A DNA stretch of 64,000 nucleotides, from the NCBI GenBank assembly GCA_016342685.1, contig JAEINU010000010.1:1-64000 (forward strand). The letters are read 5' to 3'. The stretch is from Bacteroidales bacterium (lineage in GTDB: Bacteria; Bacteroidota; Bacteroidia; Bacteroidales; UBA12077). Shown in pieces: positions 47,429 through 57,434 of the stretch. Each line of letters starts with the position of its first letter. Position 1 is the first letter of the stretch. Position numbers and translations under genes: made by a program. Under the pieces are notes generated by a model. That model had not been told where the DNA came from and made no database searches. It saw only the letters and a program-made list of their open reading frames with translations.

Positions 47429-48907
47429 ATGAAATCATTTAGTGTAATTTTTATTCTATTAATTAATTTAACGTGTTCTTCTATAATTGCTCAAGATATT
47501 TATGATCAAGAGCTAACTTTCGATGAGGTTGTTCAACTTGCCCGCGAACAATCACCTGATGCAATAATGGCAAAGCATCGTTATCGTGCAAAATTTTGGG
47601 AATTCAGTACATTTAAAGCAGAATTCAGACCAAGTGTCAGGCTTTCAACTACATTTCCAAACCTGAATAGAAGCTACAGCGAATTCGACGACTCAACCGG
47701 CACATATTATGTAAAATTAAATAAGAATACAACCAACTTAAATTTAGACATAACGCAAAATATACCTTATACAGGTGGTCAGTTGTCGGTTAGAACCGAT
47801 TTATCTCGATTAGATAACCTAGAGGATGATACTTACTCATATAACTCTACACCATTTTCAATAACTTATAGCCAGCCGGTTTTATTTTATAACGAATTTC
47901 GATGGCAAAAGAAAATTGAACCACTCAAGTACGAGGAAGCTAAAGGAGATTATATTTCGGCAATGGAAGATGTTGCATTAAAAGCAGTAAACTACTTTTT
48001 TGATTTGGCTCTTGCGCAGCAAAATTTGCAGGTTGCAAAAATAAATTATTCAAATGCAGATACTTTATATCAGATAGCAAACGGTCGATACAATATAGGG
48101 ACAATTGCTGAAAATGAATTAATGCAAATGGAACTAAGTTTGTTAAATGCTGGATCATCGTTAAATTCATCTAAGGTTGATTTAGAAATCAAGAAATATC
48201 AATTAAGATCATTTTTAGGATTTAACGAAAAAGTGAATCTGCAATTGATTATCCCGAAGGTGATTCCAAAGGTTGATGTAAATGTTGAACAGGCATTGGA
48301 AATAGCTAGAGTAAATAACCCTGAAATTTTAAATTTTGAGCGACAATTAATCGAATCTGAAAGAGATGTTGCAAAAGCAAAATCACAAAAAGGAGTACAG
48401 GCTAGTTTATTTGCAAGTCTTGGTTATACGCAACAAGCTGCTCAAATTAAAGATGCTTATGTTGATCCCCAAAGTCAGCAAAATTTAACACTTGGAATGC
48501 AAATTCCTATTCTTGATTGGAAATTGGGAAAAGGTCGATACAAAATGGCACAATCAAGTCAGGAGGTTATTCGTACAACAGTTGATCAGGCAAGAACGGA
48601 TTTTGTGCAAAATGTGTATTTGAATGTTATGCAGTTTAATTTACAAGACGATCAATTTGTAATCGCAGCAAAAACTGATACAATTGCGCAAAAACGTTAT
48701 GATATGACAAAACAACGATTCTTAATCGGGAAAGTTGATGTTTTGGACCTGAATGTGGCCCTGTCGGAGAAGGATGCCGCTAAAATTAACTATATTTCTG
48801 CTTTACGTAAGTATTGGTCAAACTTCTATAGTCTTAGAAGAATTACGCTTTATGACTTTATAAAAGATGAGTCATTAGGTGCTGATTTTGATGAGTTAAT
48901 AGAGTAA
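47429..48907 (+). CDS. TolC family outer-membrane channel
   Basis: The 492-residue protein has a signal peptide and two long coiled-coil repeats typical of TolC/OEP (LTFDEVVQLAREQSPDAIMA near the N-terminus; NVEQALEIARVNNPEIL at the second repeat). It would form the outer-membrane exit duct for the adaptor and permease encoded just upstream. The three genes are closely spaced. Confidence 0.9.
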   Translation: MKSFSVIFILLINLTCSSIIAQDIYDQELTFDEVVQLAREQSPDAIMAKHRYRAKFWEFSTFKAEFRPSVRLSTTFPNLNRSYSEFDDSTGTYYVKLNKNTTNLNLDITQNIPYTGGQLSVRTDLSRLDNLEDDTYSYNSTPFSITYSQPVLFYNEFRWQKKIEPLKYEEAKGDYISAMEDVALKAVNYFFDLALAQQNLQVAKINYSNADTLYQIANGRYNIGTIAENELMQMELSLLNAGSSLNSSKVDLEIKKYQLRSFLGFNEKVNLQLIIPKVIPKVDVNVEQALEIARVNNPEILNFERQLIESERDVAKAKSQKGVQASLFASLGYTQQAAQIKDAYVDPQSQQNLTLGMQIPILDWKLGKGRYKMAQSSQEVIRTTVDQARTDFVQNVYLNVMQFNLQDDQFVIAAKTDTIAQKRYDMTKQRFLIGKVDVLDLNVALSEKDAAKINYISALRKYWSNFYSLRRITLYDFIKDESLGADFDELIE

Positions 48908-49032
48908 GTTGTGTAAGCTAATTTTAATGTATTTTTAAAATTATATTAGCGGAATCATTGATCTATTCATGAGTAATTGAAGGTGTCTATATCTTTAATT
49001 CTTTGAAAAAGTGTGATTCTAAAAAATAATTT

Positions 49033-49040
49033 TATCTTTG
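49033..49040 (+). promoter_or_regulatory. -7 promoter element of secDF
   Basis: TATCTTTG is an exact TAnnTTTG, about 60 bases before the secDF ATG. A TTTG at 49002 is too far upstream to be a standard -33 element. Confidence 0.45.
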
Positions 49041-49099
49041 CACGACAATTTGTATAATAGGAAAATAAAATAATAATATCAATAAAAATAGTTTAACAA

Positions 49100-52096
49100 A
49101 TGCAAATTAAAGGAGCTATTAGATTTTTGGCCAGTATGATGGTCGTAATCTGTATTTACTACCTGTCTTTTACTTGGATAACTACAGGGATTAACAATGA
49201 TGCTAAAGAATATGCACAAGGTAATGTAGATAAAAAATATGAATATCTGGATTCTATGTCCGGTATTGTAGTTTATAACCTTGGTTTTAGAGAGTATACA
49301 TTTAGAGAATGTCAGGAAAGAGAAATTAATCTTGGTCTTGACTTACAAGGTGGAATGGATGTTATTCTTGAAATATCGGTTGAAGATATTATCAAAGCAA
49401 TGGCAAACAATAGTAAAGATTCTACTTTCCAACAAGCAATAGTGCGTGCAAAGGAATATGGTAAAGATAGTCGTGATGATTTTGTTACTTTATTTGGAAG
49501 AGCTTTTAACGAGATCGATCCGAATGCAAAATTAGCTGCTATTTTTAATACTATTGAACTTAAAGGTAAAATCGAGTTTAATTCAACCAACGAAGAAGTT
49601 CTTAAAGTTATTCGCGAAGAGTCGAAGAGTGCTATCGATAATTCGTTCAATATTCTTAGAAGTAGAATCGACCGTTTTGGAGTTGTTCAGCCAACTATTC
49701 AACAGCTCGATAAAGAAGGTCGTATAATGGTTGCATTGCCAGGTGTAGATGATCAGGACCGTGTTCGTGATTTATTACAAGGTACTGCAAATCTAGAGTT
49801 CTGGGAAACTTACGACAATACAGAAGTGTATAGTTATTTGTTACAAGCAAACGAAATAATCTATGGTGTTGAAGAAGCTCGTAAAGATCTTGAAAGATTA
49901 GAAGGAGAAGTTGAAGAAGTTGAAACTGTTAAAGAAACTCCAACTAAAGAAGAAGGTGAAGATTTAGCTTTACTTGATCAATTAGACGAAACAGAAAAAG
50001 GTGATTCAGCATCTGTTGCCGATGGTCAGATTGCAGAGAGATATCCATTGTTTTCTGTTTTACGTCCGAGTATAAATCCACAATCAGGTCAACCTAAGGA
50101 AAGTTCTGTTGTTGGTATGGCACATTATTCAGATACATCTGTGGTTAACTCATATCTTAAATTAAAACAAGTTAGTACTGTTTTTCCTAGAGATATGAAA
50201 TTTAGATGGCATGTTAAGCCATTTAAATATGATGATTCTAAAAGCTTTTATGAGTTGCATGCTATAAAAGTTACAGGTCGTGATGGAAAAGCACCACTTG
50301 ATGGTGATGTTATTACTGATGCTAGATCTGAATTTGATCAAAATAGTGGTGCCGCTGAGGTTTCTATGTCAATGAATGTTGAAGGAGCGAAAATTTGGGC
50401 TCGATTAACAAAAAATAATGTTGGTAATTCTATTGCTATTATTCTTGATGGCTATGTTTACTCAGCACCACGTGTAAGTGGAGAAATCCCTGGTGGTCAT
50501 TCATCAATCTCAGGTGATTTTACAGTAAACGAAGCAAAAGATTTAGCTAATATATTAAAGTCGGGTAAATTACCTGCTCCAGCAAGAATTATTCAAGAAG
50601 AGATCGTTGGGCCTTCATTAGGACACGAAGCGATTCAATCAGGTTTAAATTCATTCTTGTTGGCATTTCTTGTTGTTATGGCTTATATGATTTTCTATTA
50701 TAGTCGTAAAGCTGGTTTAGTTGCTGATATTGCCTTAATAGTAAATATGTTCTTTATAATGGGAGTGCTTGCTTCTTTAGGAGCGGTTCTTACATTGCCT
50801 GGTATTGCCGGTATTGTTTTAACAATTGGTATGTCGGTTGATGCAAACGTACTTATATATGAACGTATTCGTGAAGAATTAGCTGCAGGAAAAGGGATTA
50901 AATTAGCTGTAAAAGATGGTTATAAAAATGCTTATTCTGCAATTATTGATGCCAACGTTACTACCTTATTAACTGCAATTATTCTTAATGTATTTGGAAC
51001 AGGACCAATTAAAGGTTTCGCAACTACATTATTAATCGGTATTTTAACTTCTTTATTTACTGCAATATTCTTAACAAGATTAATCTTCGAATGGTATCTT
51101 AAAAGAAATAAAGAAATTACTTTTTCTACAAAAATTACTAAAAAAGCATTCAAGAACACAAATATTAAGTTTCTTGAAAAACGTAAAATATTCTATGTTA
51201 TTTCTGGAGTTTTAGTTCTAATTAGTTTAGGATCATTATTCACTAGAGGATTAGATCCAGGCGTTGATTTTACAGGAGGTAGATCTTATATAGTTCGTTT
51301 CGAAGAGGCGGTAAATACAAGCGATGTTGCAATCTCCCTTGAAAAAGAGTACGGTAGTGCTCCAGAAGTAAAAATATTTGGTGATGACAATCAGGTTAAG
51401 ATTACCACTAAATATAGAATTGAAGAAGATGCTGCAGAGGTTGATCACGACGTTGAAACAAAATTGTATAACGGACTTAAGAGTATTTTAGGTGACGATG
51501 TAAGTTTTGAAGATTTCAATGCAAATCATAGAATGAGTTCTCAGAAAGTGGGAGCCACTATTGCTGATGATATTCTTTATAAATCATTAGTAGTTATTGT
51601 ACTTGCTCTTATCTTGATGTTTGTTTATATCTTCTTTAGATTTAAAAACTGGCAATATGGATTAGGTGCTATTGTAGCTTTAATGCACGATGTTTTAATC
51701 ATTCTTGGTATATTCTCGTTAGCGCAAGGGATTTTCCCATTCTCTCTCGAAATTGATCAGGCGTTTATTGCAGCGATACTAACGGTTGTTGGTTACTCGA
51801 TAAACGATACAGTGGTTGTATTCGACCGTATTAGAGAATATGTAACCTTATATCCAAAAAGAGATCGTCATTCAATATTGAATGGAGCATTAAATAGTAC
51901 TTTGAGTCGTACTTTTAGTACTTCGTTAAGTACATTCTTAGTTTTACTTACTATCTTTATTTTAGGTGGTGAAGTAATTCGTGGATTTGTATTTGCATTA
52001 TTAGTTGGTGTTGTTGTTGGTACATACTCATCACTATTTATTGCAACTCCGGTAGTTTATGATACAGTTCATAAAAAAGGTGAAGAAAAGAAATAA
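49100..52096 (+). CDS. secDF: Fused protein translocase SecDF
   Basis: The 998-residue protein combines SecD (to about residue 690) and SecF (from about 700) in one chain, as is usual in Bacteroidota. SecD marks are LGLDLQGGMDVILEI, IAGIVLTIGMSVDANVLIYER and the periplasmic NILRSRIDRFGVVQP; SecF marks are GLDPGVDFTGGRSY and AILTVVGYSINDTVVVFDRIRE. It uses the proton gradient to assist Sec export. A Glu-rich insert at about 255-310 lies within the first periplasmic domain. A strong terminator follows. Confidence 0.96.
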   Translation: MQIKGAIRFLASMMVVICIYYLSFTWITTGINNDAKEYAQGNVDKKYEYLDSMSGIVVYNLGFREYTFRECQEREINLGLDLQGGMDVILEISVEDIIKAMANNSKDSTFQQAIVRAKEYGKDSRDDFVTLFGRAFNEIDPNAKLAAIFNTIELKGKIEFNSTNEEVLKVIREESKSAIDNSFNILRSRIDRFGVVQPTIQQLDKEGRIMVALPGVDDQDRVRDLLQGTANLEFWETYDNTEVYSYLLQANEIIYGVEEARKDLERLEGEVEEVETVKETPTKEEGEDLALLDQLDETEKGDSASVADGQIAERYPLFSVLRPSINPQSGQPKESSVVGMAHYSDTSVVNSYLKLKQVSTVFPRDMKFRWHVKPFKYDDSKSFYELHAIKVTGRDGKAPLDGDVITDARSEFDQNSGAAEVSMSMNVEGAKIWARLTKNNVGNSIAIILDGYVYSAPRVSGEIPGGHSSISGDFTVNEAKDLANILKSGKLPAPARIIQEEIVGPSLGHEAIQSGLNSFLLAFLVVMAYMIFYYSRKAGLVADIALIVNMFFIMGVLASLGAVLTLPGIAGIVLTIGMSVDANVLIYERIREELAAGKGIKLAVKDGYKNAYSAIIDANVTTLLTAIILNVFGTGPIKGFATTLLIGILTSLFTAIFLTRLIFEWYLKRNKEITFSTKITKKAFKNTNIKFLEKRKIFYVISGVLVLISLGSLFTRGLDPGVDFTGGRSYIVRFEEAVNTSDVAISLEKEYGSAPEVKIFGDDNQVKITTKYRIEEDAAEVDHDVETKLYNGLKSILGDDVSFEDFNANHRMSSQKVGATIADDILYKSLVVIVLALILMFVYIFFRFKNWQYGLGAIVALMHDVLIILGIFSLAQGIFPFSLEIDQAFIAAILTVVGYSINDTVVVFDRIREYVTLYPKRDRHSILNGALNSTLSRTFSTSLSTFLVLLTIFILGGEVIRGFVFALLVGVVVGTYSSLFIATPVVYDTVHKKGEEKK

Positions 52097-52116
52097 TAAA
52101 TATATTCTTATATAGA

Positions 52117-52149
52117 AAAGAGCTCCTTTAACAAAGGGGCTCTTTTTTT
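52117..52149 (+). terminator. Terminator after secDF
   Basis: A 13-bp stem (AAAGAGCTCCTTT / AAAGGGGCTCTTT, one G-U pair) with a 3-base loop is followed by a T tract. Confidence 0.9.
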
Positions 52150-52289
52150 GTTTAATTTACTTGAAGAGTTGAAAATGAACTGCAGAATCTATGTTTTTTA
52201 TATTCTAAGATAAACGAATAGTGTATGTTTAAAAGAATTCTAAGTTTGATAAAATATAGTCTTATTTATAAAATGACTTAAACAAAATG

Positions 52290-52297
52290 TATATTTG
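52290..52297 (+). promoter_or_regulatory. Possible -7 element before tatA
   Basis: TATATTTG matches TAnnTTTG exactly and ends at the first base of a possible GTG start codon (52297). If it is used, transcription starts after that GTG, which favours the ATG at 52312. Confidence 0.4.
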
Positions 52298-52311
52298 TGA
52301 AAAAGAATGTT

Positions 52312-52557
52312 ATGATTGGTAGTTTTCTTTTTATTAGTGGTCAAGAGATCGTAATTATTTTATTAGTTGTTTTGTTATTGTTTGGAGCAAATAAAATTCC
52401 AGAAATTGCAAAAGGACTTGGAAAAGGTATGCGGGAGTTCAGAAAGGCAACTGAAGATATAAAAAGAGAGATGAACGATTATACAGATGATGTAAAAAAA
52501 GATTTCACAGACGTGAAAGATGAGATCAGCAAAACAAAGGATGATCTAAAAGTGTAA
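52312..52557 (+). CDS. tatA: Twin-arginine translocase subunit TatA/TatE
   Basis: The 81-residue protein (from ATG 52312) has the TatA layout: a short N-terminus, one membrane helix ([20 protein letters not shown]), an amphipathic helix with [16 protein letters not shown], and a charged tail. It forms the Tat pore for folded proteins. A GTG at 52297 would add five residues but falls on a candidate -7 element. tatC is not in the window. Confidence 0.93.
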   Translation: MIGSFLFISGQEIVIILLVVLLLFGANKIPEIAKGLGKGMREFRKATEDIKREMNDYTDDVKKDFTDVKDEISKTKDDLKV

Positions 52558-52574
52558 AACATGAATATTAATTA

Positions 52575-53513
52575 ATGGATTATATATATCTTCTAACAGG
52601 ATTCTTACTTCTTACATTAAGTGGTGATTTTTTAGTTAAAGGAAGTGTTTCTTTAGCAGGGCATTTTAAAGTATCAAAACTAGTTATTGGTGTTGTAGTA
52701 GTTTCATTTGGAACGTCGGCTCCTGAATTGGTGGTTAGTTTAGATGCTGCTCTTAAAGGACATCCTGATATTGCTATTGGAAACGTGATTGGTTCTAACA
52801 TTGCCAATATTGCATTGGTTCTTGGTTTAACAGCAATCATTCTACCCATAAAAGTTAAGAAAAATTCAATACATTTCGATTGGATAGTAATGATGCTTGC
52901 AAGCATTCTTTTTTATGCGTTTAGCTTAAATTACGAACTGGGTTTCTTTGAAGGTTTGGCATTTGTAATTCTTTTGGGTGCTTTTATTTTTAAATCGATT
53001 TATTCTTCACGAAAAAGTAATAAGAATAATGAGGAAGAAACCGTTAAGCCAAAACTAAGCTTGTTTGTTTCTTTTTTGTTGGTAGTTCTAGCATCAATAG
53101 GTTTAGTTTATGGGGCAGAATTTTTAGTTAGAGGAGCTTCTAGTATAGCTTCAAGTATTGGTATTGATGATCGAATAATCTCGGTTTCTGTAATCGCACT
53201 TGGTACGAGTTTGCCGGAATTGGCAGCTTCAATTTCTGCGGCTATAAGAAAGGAACTCGATATATTTATTGGAAATATTATTGGTTCGAACATTTTTAAT
53301 ATTATGGCAATTTTAGGATTTACAAGTATGATAAAACCTATTCATGTAAATCCAATGGTGTTAAAGTTTGATATATTTTGGATGTTTGGAATATTTCTTC
53401 TTCTTTTTATCTTTATCTTACCTTTAAGAAAAGCAGTAGTAACAAGATGGAAGGGCTTGGTATTTGTATGTATATATGTGGCTTATATTTATCTAATATT
53501 TGTTCAGAGTTAA
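52575..53513 (+). CDS. Calcium/sodium antiporter (CaCA family, YrbG-like)
   Basis: The 312-residue protein has about ten membrane helices in two inverted repeats. Each repeat carries the alpha motif: GTSAPELVVS with GNVIGSNIANI, and GTSLPELAAS with GNIIGSNIFNI. These residues bind the cations in the family. It lies 17 bases after tatA and 13 bases before the lolD-like gene, so the three are probably one transcript with trailing genes. Confidence 0.93.
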   Translation: MDYIYLLTGFLLLTLSGDFLVKGSVSLAGHFKVSKLVIGVVVVSFGTSAPELVVSLDAALKGHPDIAIGNVIGSNIANIALVLGLTAIILPIKVKKNSIHFDWIVMMLASILFYAFSLNYELGFFEGLAFVILLGAFIFKSIYSSRKSNKNNEEETVKPKLSLFVSFLLVVLASIGLVYGAEFLVRGASSIASSIGIDDRIISVSVIALGTSLPELAASISAAIRKELDIFIGNIIGSNIFNIMAILGFTSMIKPIHVNPMVLKFDIFWMFGIFLLLFIFILPLRKAVVTRWKGLVFVCIYVAYIYLIFVQS

Positions 53514-53526
53514 AAACTGTTAAAGA

Positions 53527-54180
53527 ATGATATCAGCAAAGAATATAAAGAAATCCTATGGAGATCTTCAGGTCTTAAAAGGAATTGATTTGGAGATTAA
53601 AAAAGGGGAAATTGTTTCTATCGTTGGACCGAGTGGTGCAGGTAAAACAACGTTTCTTCAGATTTTAGGGACTCTAAGTCGCCCAAATTCTGGGCAGATA
53701 CTATTCAACAATCAAGAGGTTAGTAAATATAAAGATAAACAACTGGCTGCATTCCGAAATTCTAACATTGGATTTGTATTTCAGTTCCATCATTTATTAC
53801 CAGAATTTACGGCTTTAGAAAATGTTTGTATTCCTGCCTTTATAGCTAAAGTTTCAAAAAGTGAAGCAGAAAGAAAAGCGAAGGAGATATTGCGCTTTCT
53901 TAAGTTAGAACATAGAATTGATCATAAACCGAATGAATTATCAGGAGGAGAACAGCAGCGTGTTGCTGTAGCAAGAGCCTTAATAAATGAACCTTCTGTA
54001 ATTTTTGCTGATGAACCATCGGGAAACTTAGATTCTGAGAATAAAACAGAACTGCATAATTTATTTTTATCGCTTCGCGAAAAGTTTAATCCGTCAATTG
54101 TAATCGTCACGCACGATGATGATTTAGCCGGATTAGCTGATAAAAAATTAACTATGAAAGATGGATTATTCCTTTCCTAG
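53527..54180 (+). CDS. ABC transporter ATPase, LolD-like
   Basis: The 217-residue protein is a complete nucleotide-binding subunit with Walker [10 protein letters not shown] (34-42), Q-loop [12 protein letters not shown], signature LSGGEQQRV, Walker [13 protein letters not shown] and the switch His in IVTHDDD. The [14 protein letters not shown] segment fits LolD, the lipoprotein-release ATPase. No permease is adjacent; the LolC/E-like permease at 5.8 kb or the MacB-like permease at 46 kb are possible partners in the window. It overlaps the next gene by 20 bp. Confidence 0.92.
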   Translation: MISAKNIKKSYGDLQVLKGIDLEIKKGEIVSIVGPSGAGKTTFLQILGTLSRPNSGQILFNNQEVSKYKDKQLAAFRNSNIGFVFQFHHLLPEFTALENVCIPAFIAKVSKSEAERKAKEILRFLKLEHRIDHKPNELSGGEQQRVAVARALINEPSVIFADEPSGNLDSENKTELHNLFLSLREKFNPSIVIVTHDDDLAGLADKKLTMKDGLFLS

Positions 54181-54961
54181 ATTACCAAATCAATCAGATT
54201 TAAGCGAGATTAAGGAATTCTTGGATGAAAAAACTGAGAAATATAATAATCTTGATTTTATTGGAACTGATCCTATTCAAATACCACATCAATTTACCGA
54301 ATCTCAAGATATAGAAATTTCTGCTTTTCTTGCTTCGACAATTGCGTGGGGGCAAAGAGTCACAATTATTAAAAATATGCAAAAATTAATTGCGTTGATG
54401 GATAATGCTCCTTATGATTTCATAACAAACTCTAAGGAGTCTGATCTAGACCGATTTACACATTTCAAGCATAGAACTTTTAATGGTGATGATTGTAAGT
54501 TCTTTATTCAATCCTTAAAAAATATATATAAGAATCGTGGAGGCTTAGGAGAGGTGTTTGAGAATCTTTTTATTGAGGAAGGAAGCGTTTTTAAAACTTT
54601 AGCAAAATTTCGTGATGTCTTCTTTGAGATTCCCTATCAAGAGAGAACGCAGAAGCATGTTTCGAATGTATTAAAAAATTCTTCGGCAAAGCGACTGAAT
54701 ATGTTTTTGCGCTGGATGGTTCGAAAAGATAATTCTGGAGTTGATTTTGGATTGTGGGAAAAAATTCCGATGTCCGAATTATTTTTACCTTTGGATGTTC
54801 ATACTGGAAATGTGGCTAGAAAGCTTGGGTTGTTAAATAGAAAACAAAACGATTGGAAATCGGTTAATGAAGTTACACAGATCCTTCGGACTTTAGATCC
54901 TATTGATCCAATAAAGTATGATTTTGCCTTGTTTGGTTTAGGTGTTTTTGAAAAATTCTAA
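54161..54961 (+). CDS. TIGR02757 family protein
   Basis: The 266-residue protein matches the Bacteroidota family TIGR02757: an N-terminal [39 protein letters not shown], the conserved [20 protein letters not shown] and [19 protein letters not shown]. The last stretches resemble the helix-hairpin-helix DNA glycosylase type of fold, but no activity is known. It overlaps the ATPase gene by 20 bp and is 3 bases from the next methylase. Confidence 0.85.
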   Translation: MDYSFPRLPNQSDLSEIKEFLDEKTEKYNNLDFIGTDPIQIPHQFTESQDIEISAFLASTIAWGQRVTIIKNMQKLIALMDNAPYDFITNSKESDLDRFTHFKHRTFNGDDCKFFIQSLKNIYKNRGGLGEVFENLFIEEGSVFKTLAKFRDVFFEIPYQERTQKHVSNVLKNSSAKRLNMFLRWMVRKDNSGVDFGLWEKIPMSELFLPLDVHTGNVARKLGLLNRKQNDWKSVNEVTQILRTLDPIDPIKYDFALFGLGVFEKF

Positions 54962-54964
54962 GTT

Positions 54965-55678
54965 ATGCCCAATAATTATTTTAAGTTTAAACAGTTTACG
55001 GTATTTCAAGATAAATGCGCTATGAAAGTTGGAACTGATGGCGTTTTACTGGGAGCATGGGCAAACTGTAATGAGTCAATCAGAGTTCTGGATATAGGCA
55101 CAGGAACAGGTCTTATCTCATTAATGATAGCCCAACGAAGCAATGCTCAAATCAATGCTCTCGAGATTGATGCTGAAGCTTGTGATCAAGCAAATCAAAA
55201 TATTCTTAAATCACCATGGGGCAGCAGAATAAATGTTATTCATAGATCAATACAAGAATATACCGTAGAATCGGATTTAAAATATGATTTAATAGTATCA
55301 AATCCACCGTATTTTCAGAATTCACTTTTTGCACCAGACGAGAAAAGAACAAAAGCTCGTCATAACTCAGATTTTGAATATGAAGATTTAATTAAAGCGT
55401 CCTTAAAGTTTTTAAATACTAATGGGGTTTTGTCAATAATACTTCCTTACTTAGAAGGTACCATGTTTATTTTGCAAGCTGCAGAAAGCGGATTGTTTTG
55501 TATTCGACAAACAAATGTATTGCCAAATCCCGGTCGGGAACCTAAACGATTGTTGTTAGAGTTTATGAAAATAAAAAAGCCGCTTGTTGAGCAAGAACTT
55601 ATTATTGAACTCAACAAACGGCATCAATATTCTGAAGCTTATAAAAATCTAACGAAAGATTTCTATTTAGCTTTTTAA
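54965..55678 (+). CDS. trmN6: tRNA1(Val) (adenine37-N6)-methyltransferase-like protein
   Basis: The 237-residue protein is a class I SAM methyltransferase of the TrmN6/YfiC type. It begins FKFKQFTVFQDKCAMKVGTD, has the SAM motif LDIGTGTGLISLM and the N6-adenine motif SNPPYF. In E. coli the enzyme methylates A37 of tRNA(Val). It ends 4 bp into the convergent saccharopine dehydrogenase-like gene. Confidence 0.92.
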   Translation: MPNNYFKFKQFTVFQDKCAMKVGTDGVLLGAWANCNESIRVLDIGTGTGLISLMIAQRSNAQINALEIDAEACDQANQNILKSPWGSRINVIHRSIQEYTVESDLKYDLIVSNPPYFQNSLFAPDEKRTKARHNSDFEYEDLIKASLKFLNTNGVLSIILPYLEGTMFILQAAESGLFCIRQTNVLPNPGREPKRLLLEFMKIKKPLVEQELIIELNKRHQYSEAYKNLTKDFYLAF

Positions 55679-57012
55679 TCTAAATCTATTTCTTTTTCAA
55701 TAAATACAATACCATATTCTTCTAATTCTTTAAGAACTGGTTGGTAAACATCTTTCATAGTTGGAACAATAACTCCTTTTTGGTTAATAACTCCCGTAAG
55801 GAATAGTTTTGTTGCAATTGCAACAGGAGTACCAACAGTTATCGCCATAGCAGTATGAACTTGATCTTTTCCTCTAACTACTAATGAAGAAGTGATCCGC
55901 TTTGTTTTTCCATTTAAACTATAGTCAAACTGGTGTTGCATAACAATTATATCCTTATCTTCTGCTCCTAAAGCCCACTTTTCTTCTAATAATTTTTGTA
56001 AAATTTGAGCAGGAGTTGCATTTTTTAGACCAATCTTTGTTTCTTCAAAAATACCAAGCCATTTTAAACGACTCATTGTTTCAGATTCCATTTCAAGTCC
56101 CACAAAATCACAAACCTTCTGCTCAACAGTATCTTCCAAGTTATATGGAAGAAAACTATTAATAAATTCTCTATAGGTAAGATTTTCTGAATGCCCAATA
56201 GTATATGTGTCGTCGGTAGCTCCAATTTGTACAAAAACATTCCATCCAGCACAATAACCTGGACGTCGTAATGTTCCGCGTAGTAATGTTGGAATATCTT
56301 GTAAGCCATATGTTTCTCTATAGCTTAACGAATCTCTGTTTGGATACATCTCAAATTCTCCAACATCTAAGATTGACATTTTCTCTGTTCTCTTGAAAAG
56401 TTGATTGTATGGAACATATTTGTATTTTCCATGATCGATGTATTGAGCTACCGATTGACCAGCAACTACAACGTTTCTTGGATTCCAAGTAAATTTATAG
56501 TTCCAAGGATTGTTATCAAACTCAGGAGCAACCAAACCACCAGTACTTGATTTGAAAGCAAGAAGTTCACCACCTTTTTCTCTTATTTCATTGATAACTT
56601 TCATTGCAGACATGTGATCAATTCCTGGGTCAACACCAATTTCGTTTAATAGCATTAAACCTTTTTCTTTTGCCTGATCGTGCAATGCCAAAACTTCTTT
56701 CGATACATAAGATGCTGTTACCATGTTTTTTCCAAACTCAACACATCTTTCAGCAACTAAATGGTGGAAACGAGCAGGAAGCATTGAAATAACTACATCT
56801 GCATTTTGAATTTCTTCAATTCTTTGTTGTTCGTTAAAAACATCGAATTCTACTGCTTCACCATTTTCATGGTTGTTTACTTTTCTTTTAGCAACCTCTA
56901 ACGACATATCACCAACTCTAATTTTCCAATTGTGTTCTTTAGAGTGATCTAATAAATACTTTATTAAACTTGATGATGATAATCCTGCGCCAAGAATTAA
57001 TATCTTTTTCAT
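55675..57012 (-). CDS. Saccharopine dehydrogenase-like oxidoreductase
   Basis: The 445-residue protein has an N-terminal Rossmann fold (ILGAGLSSSSLIKYLLDHS, ADVVISMLPARFHHLVAERC) and the C-terminal domain of saccharopine reductases (GVDPGIDHMSAMKVI, GTLRRPGYCAGWNVF). Family members form or cleave saccharopine in lysine metabolism with NADP; related carboxynorspermidine enzymes exist. Substrate is not provable here. It is a single gene opposite to its neighbours. A weak -7 element (TACATTAG, minus strand) lies at 57055-57062. Confidence 0.85.
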   Translation of the reverse strand: MKKILILGAGLSSSSLIKYLLDHSKEHNWKIRVGDMSLEVAKRKVNNHENGEAVEFDVFNEQQRIEEIQNADVVISMLPARFHHLVAERCVEFGKNMVTASYVSKEVLALHDQAKEKGLMLLNEIGVDPGIDHMSAMKVINEIREKGGELLAFKSSTGGLVAPEFDNNPWNYKFTWNPRNVVVAGQSVAQYIDHGKYKYVPYNQLFKRTEKMSILDVGEFEMYPNRDSLSYRETYGLQDIPTLLRGTLRRPGYCAGWNVFVQIGATDDTYTIGHSENLTYREFINSFLPYNLEDTVEQKVCDFVGLEMESETMSRLKWLGIFEETKIGLKNATPAQILQKLLEEKWALGAEDKDIIVMQHQFDYSLNGKTKRITSSLVVRGKDQVHTAMAITVGTPVAIATKLFLTGVINQKGVIVPTMKDVYQPVLKELEEYGIVFIEKEIDLD

Positions 57013-57248
57013 AGGGTGATTATAATTAATAATTAAACTTTAAATTTTGAACCGCTAATGTAAAATTATATTTGAATAAGAAAAATGGTTTTTGACAGTT
57101 TTTAATAGTTTTTGATAAATCAAACAGATTCTTTAGCATAATGTTTAAATAATGAAAAAGATTAGGATTTAAAATTAATATAAAGATCTTAATATCAAGT
57201 GTTCTAGATTTTTTTGTAATTTAAGGGCAATTAAAAAAAAATAAGTTT

Positions 57249-57278
57249 TTTGTTTTTCGAAAAAAGTTATTACTTTAG
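57249..57278 (+). promoter_or_regulatory. Candidate promoter of a small RNA
   Basis: TTTG at 57249-57252, then 18 bases, then TACTTTAG (one mismatch to TAnnTTTG). A terminator hairpin follows at 57335-57364, with no open reading frame between them. Confidence 0.4.
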
Positions 57279-57284
57279 CGATAC

Positions 57285-57364
57285 GGAAAAATTAACCCCT
57301 AAAAATTTTACCTGAAAAAATATTATATTTTTAAAGTCCTTGTATTTTCAAGGACTATTTTTTT
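57285..57364 (+). ncRNA. Candidate ~80-nt small RNA
   Basis: The 485-base gap between the saccharopine dehydrogenase-like gene and mutS holds a promoter-like pair, then ~80 bases without a coding frame (containing ATTAACCCCTAAAAATTTTACC), and a perfect terminator. mutS has its own promoter further on. I do not recognise an RNA family. Apart from this unit, the mutS promoter and a weak minus-strand promoter, the gap holds only AT-rich spacer. Confidence 0.4.
57335..57364 (+). terminator. Terminator of the candidate small RNA
   Basis: A perfect 8-bp stem (AGTCCTTG / CAAGGACT) with a TATTTT loop and a following T7 tract. No gene in this orientation lies upstream of it except the candidate small RNA. 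Confidence 0.8.
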
Positions 57365-57434
57365 GCTCATACCCCAAAGAACATGCTTCAATCTTACATA
57401 ATGATATTCTGTTAATAAAAGGCATTTTATATTT

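Noticed and set aside
49002-49005. TTTG as -33 element for secDF
   Set aside because: It is 27 bases from the -7 element, well beyond the usual 18-20.
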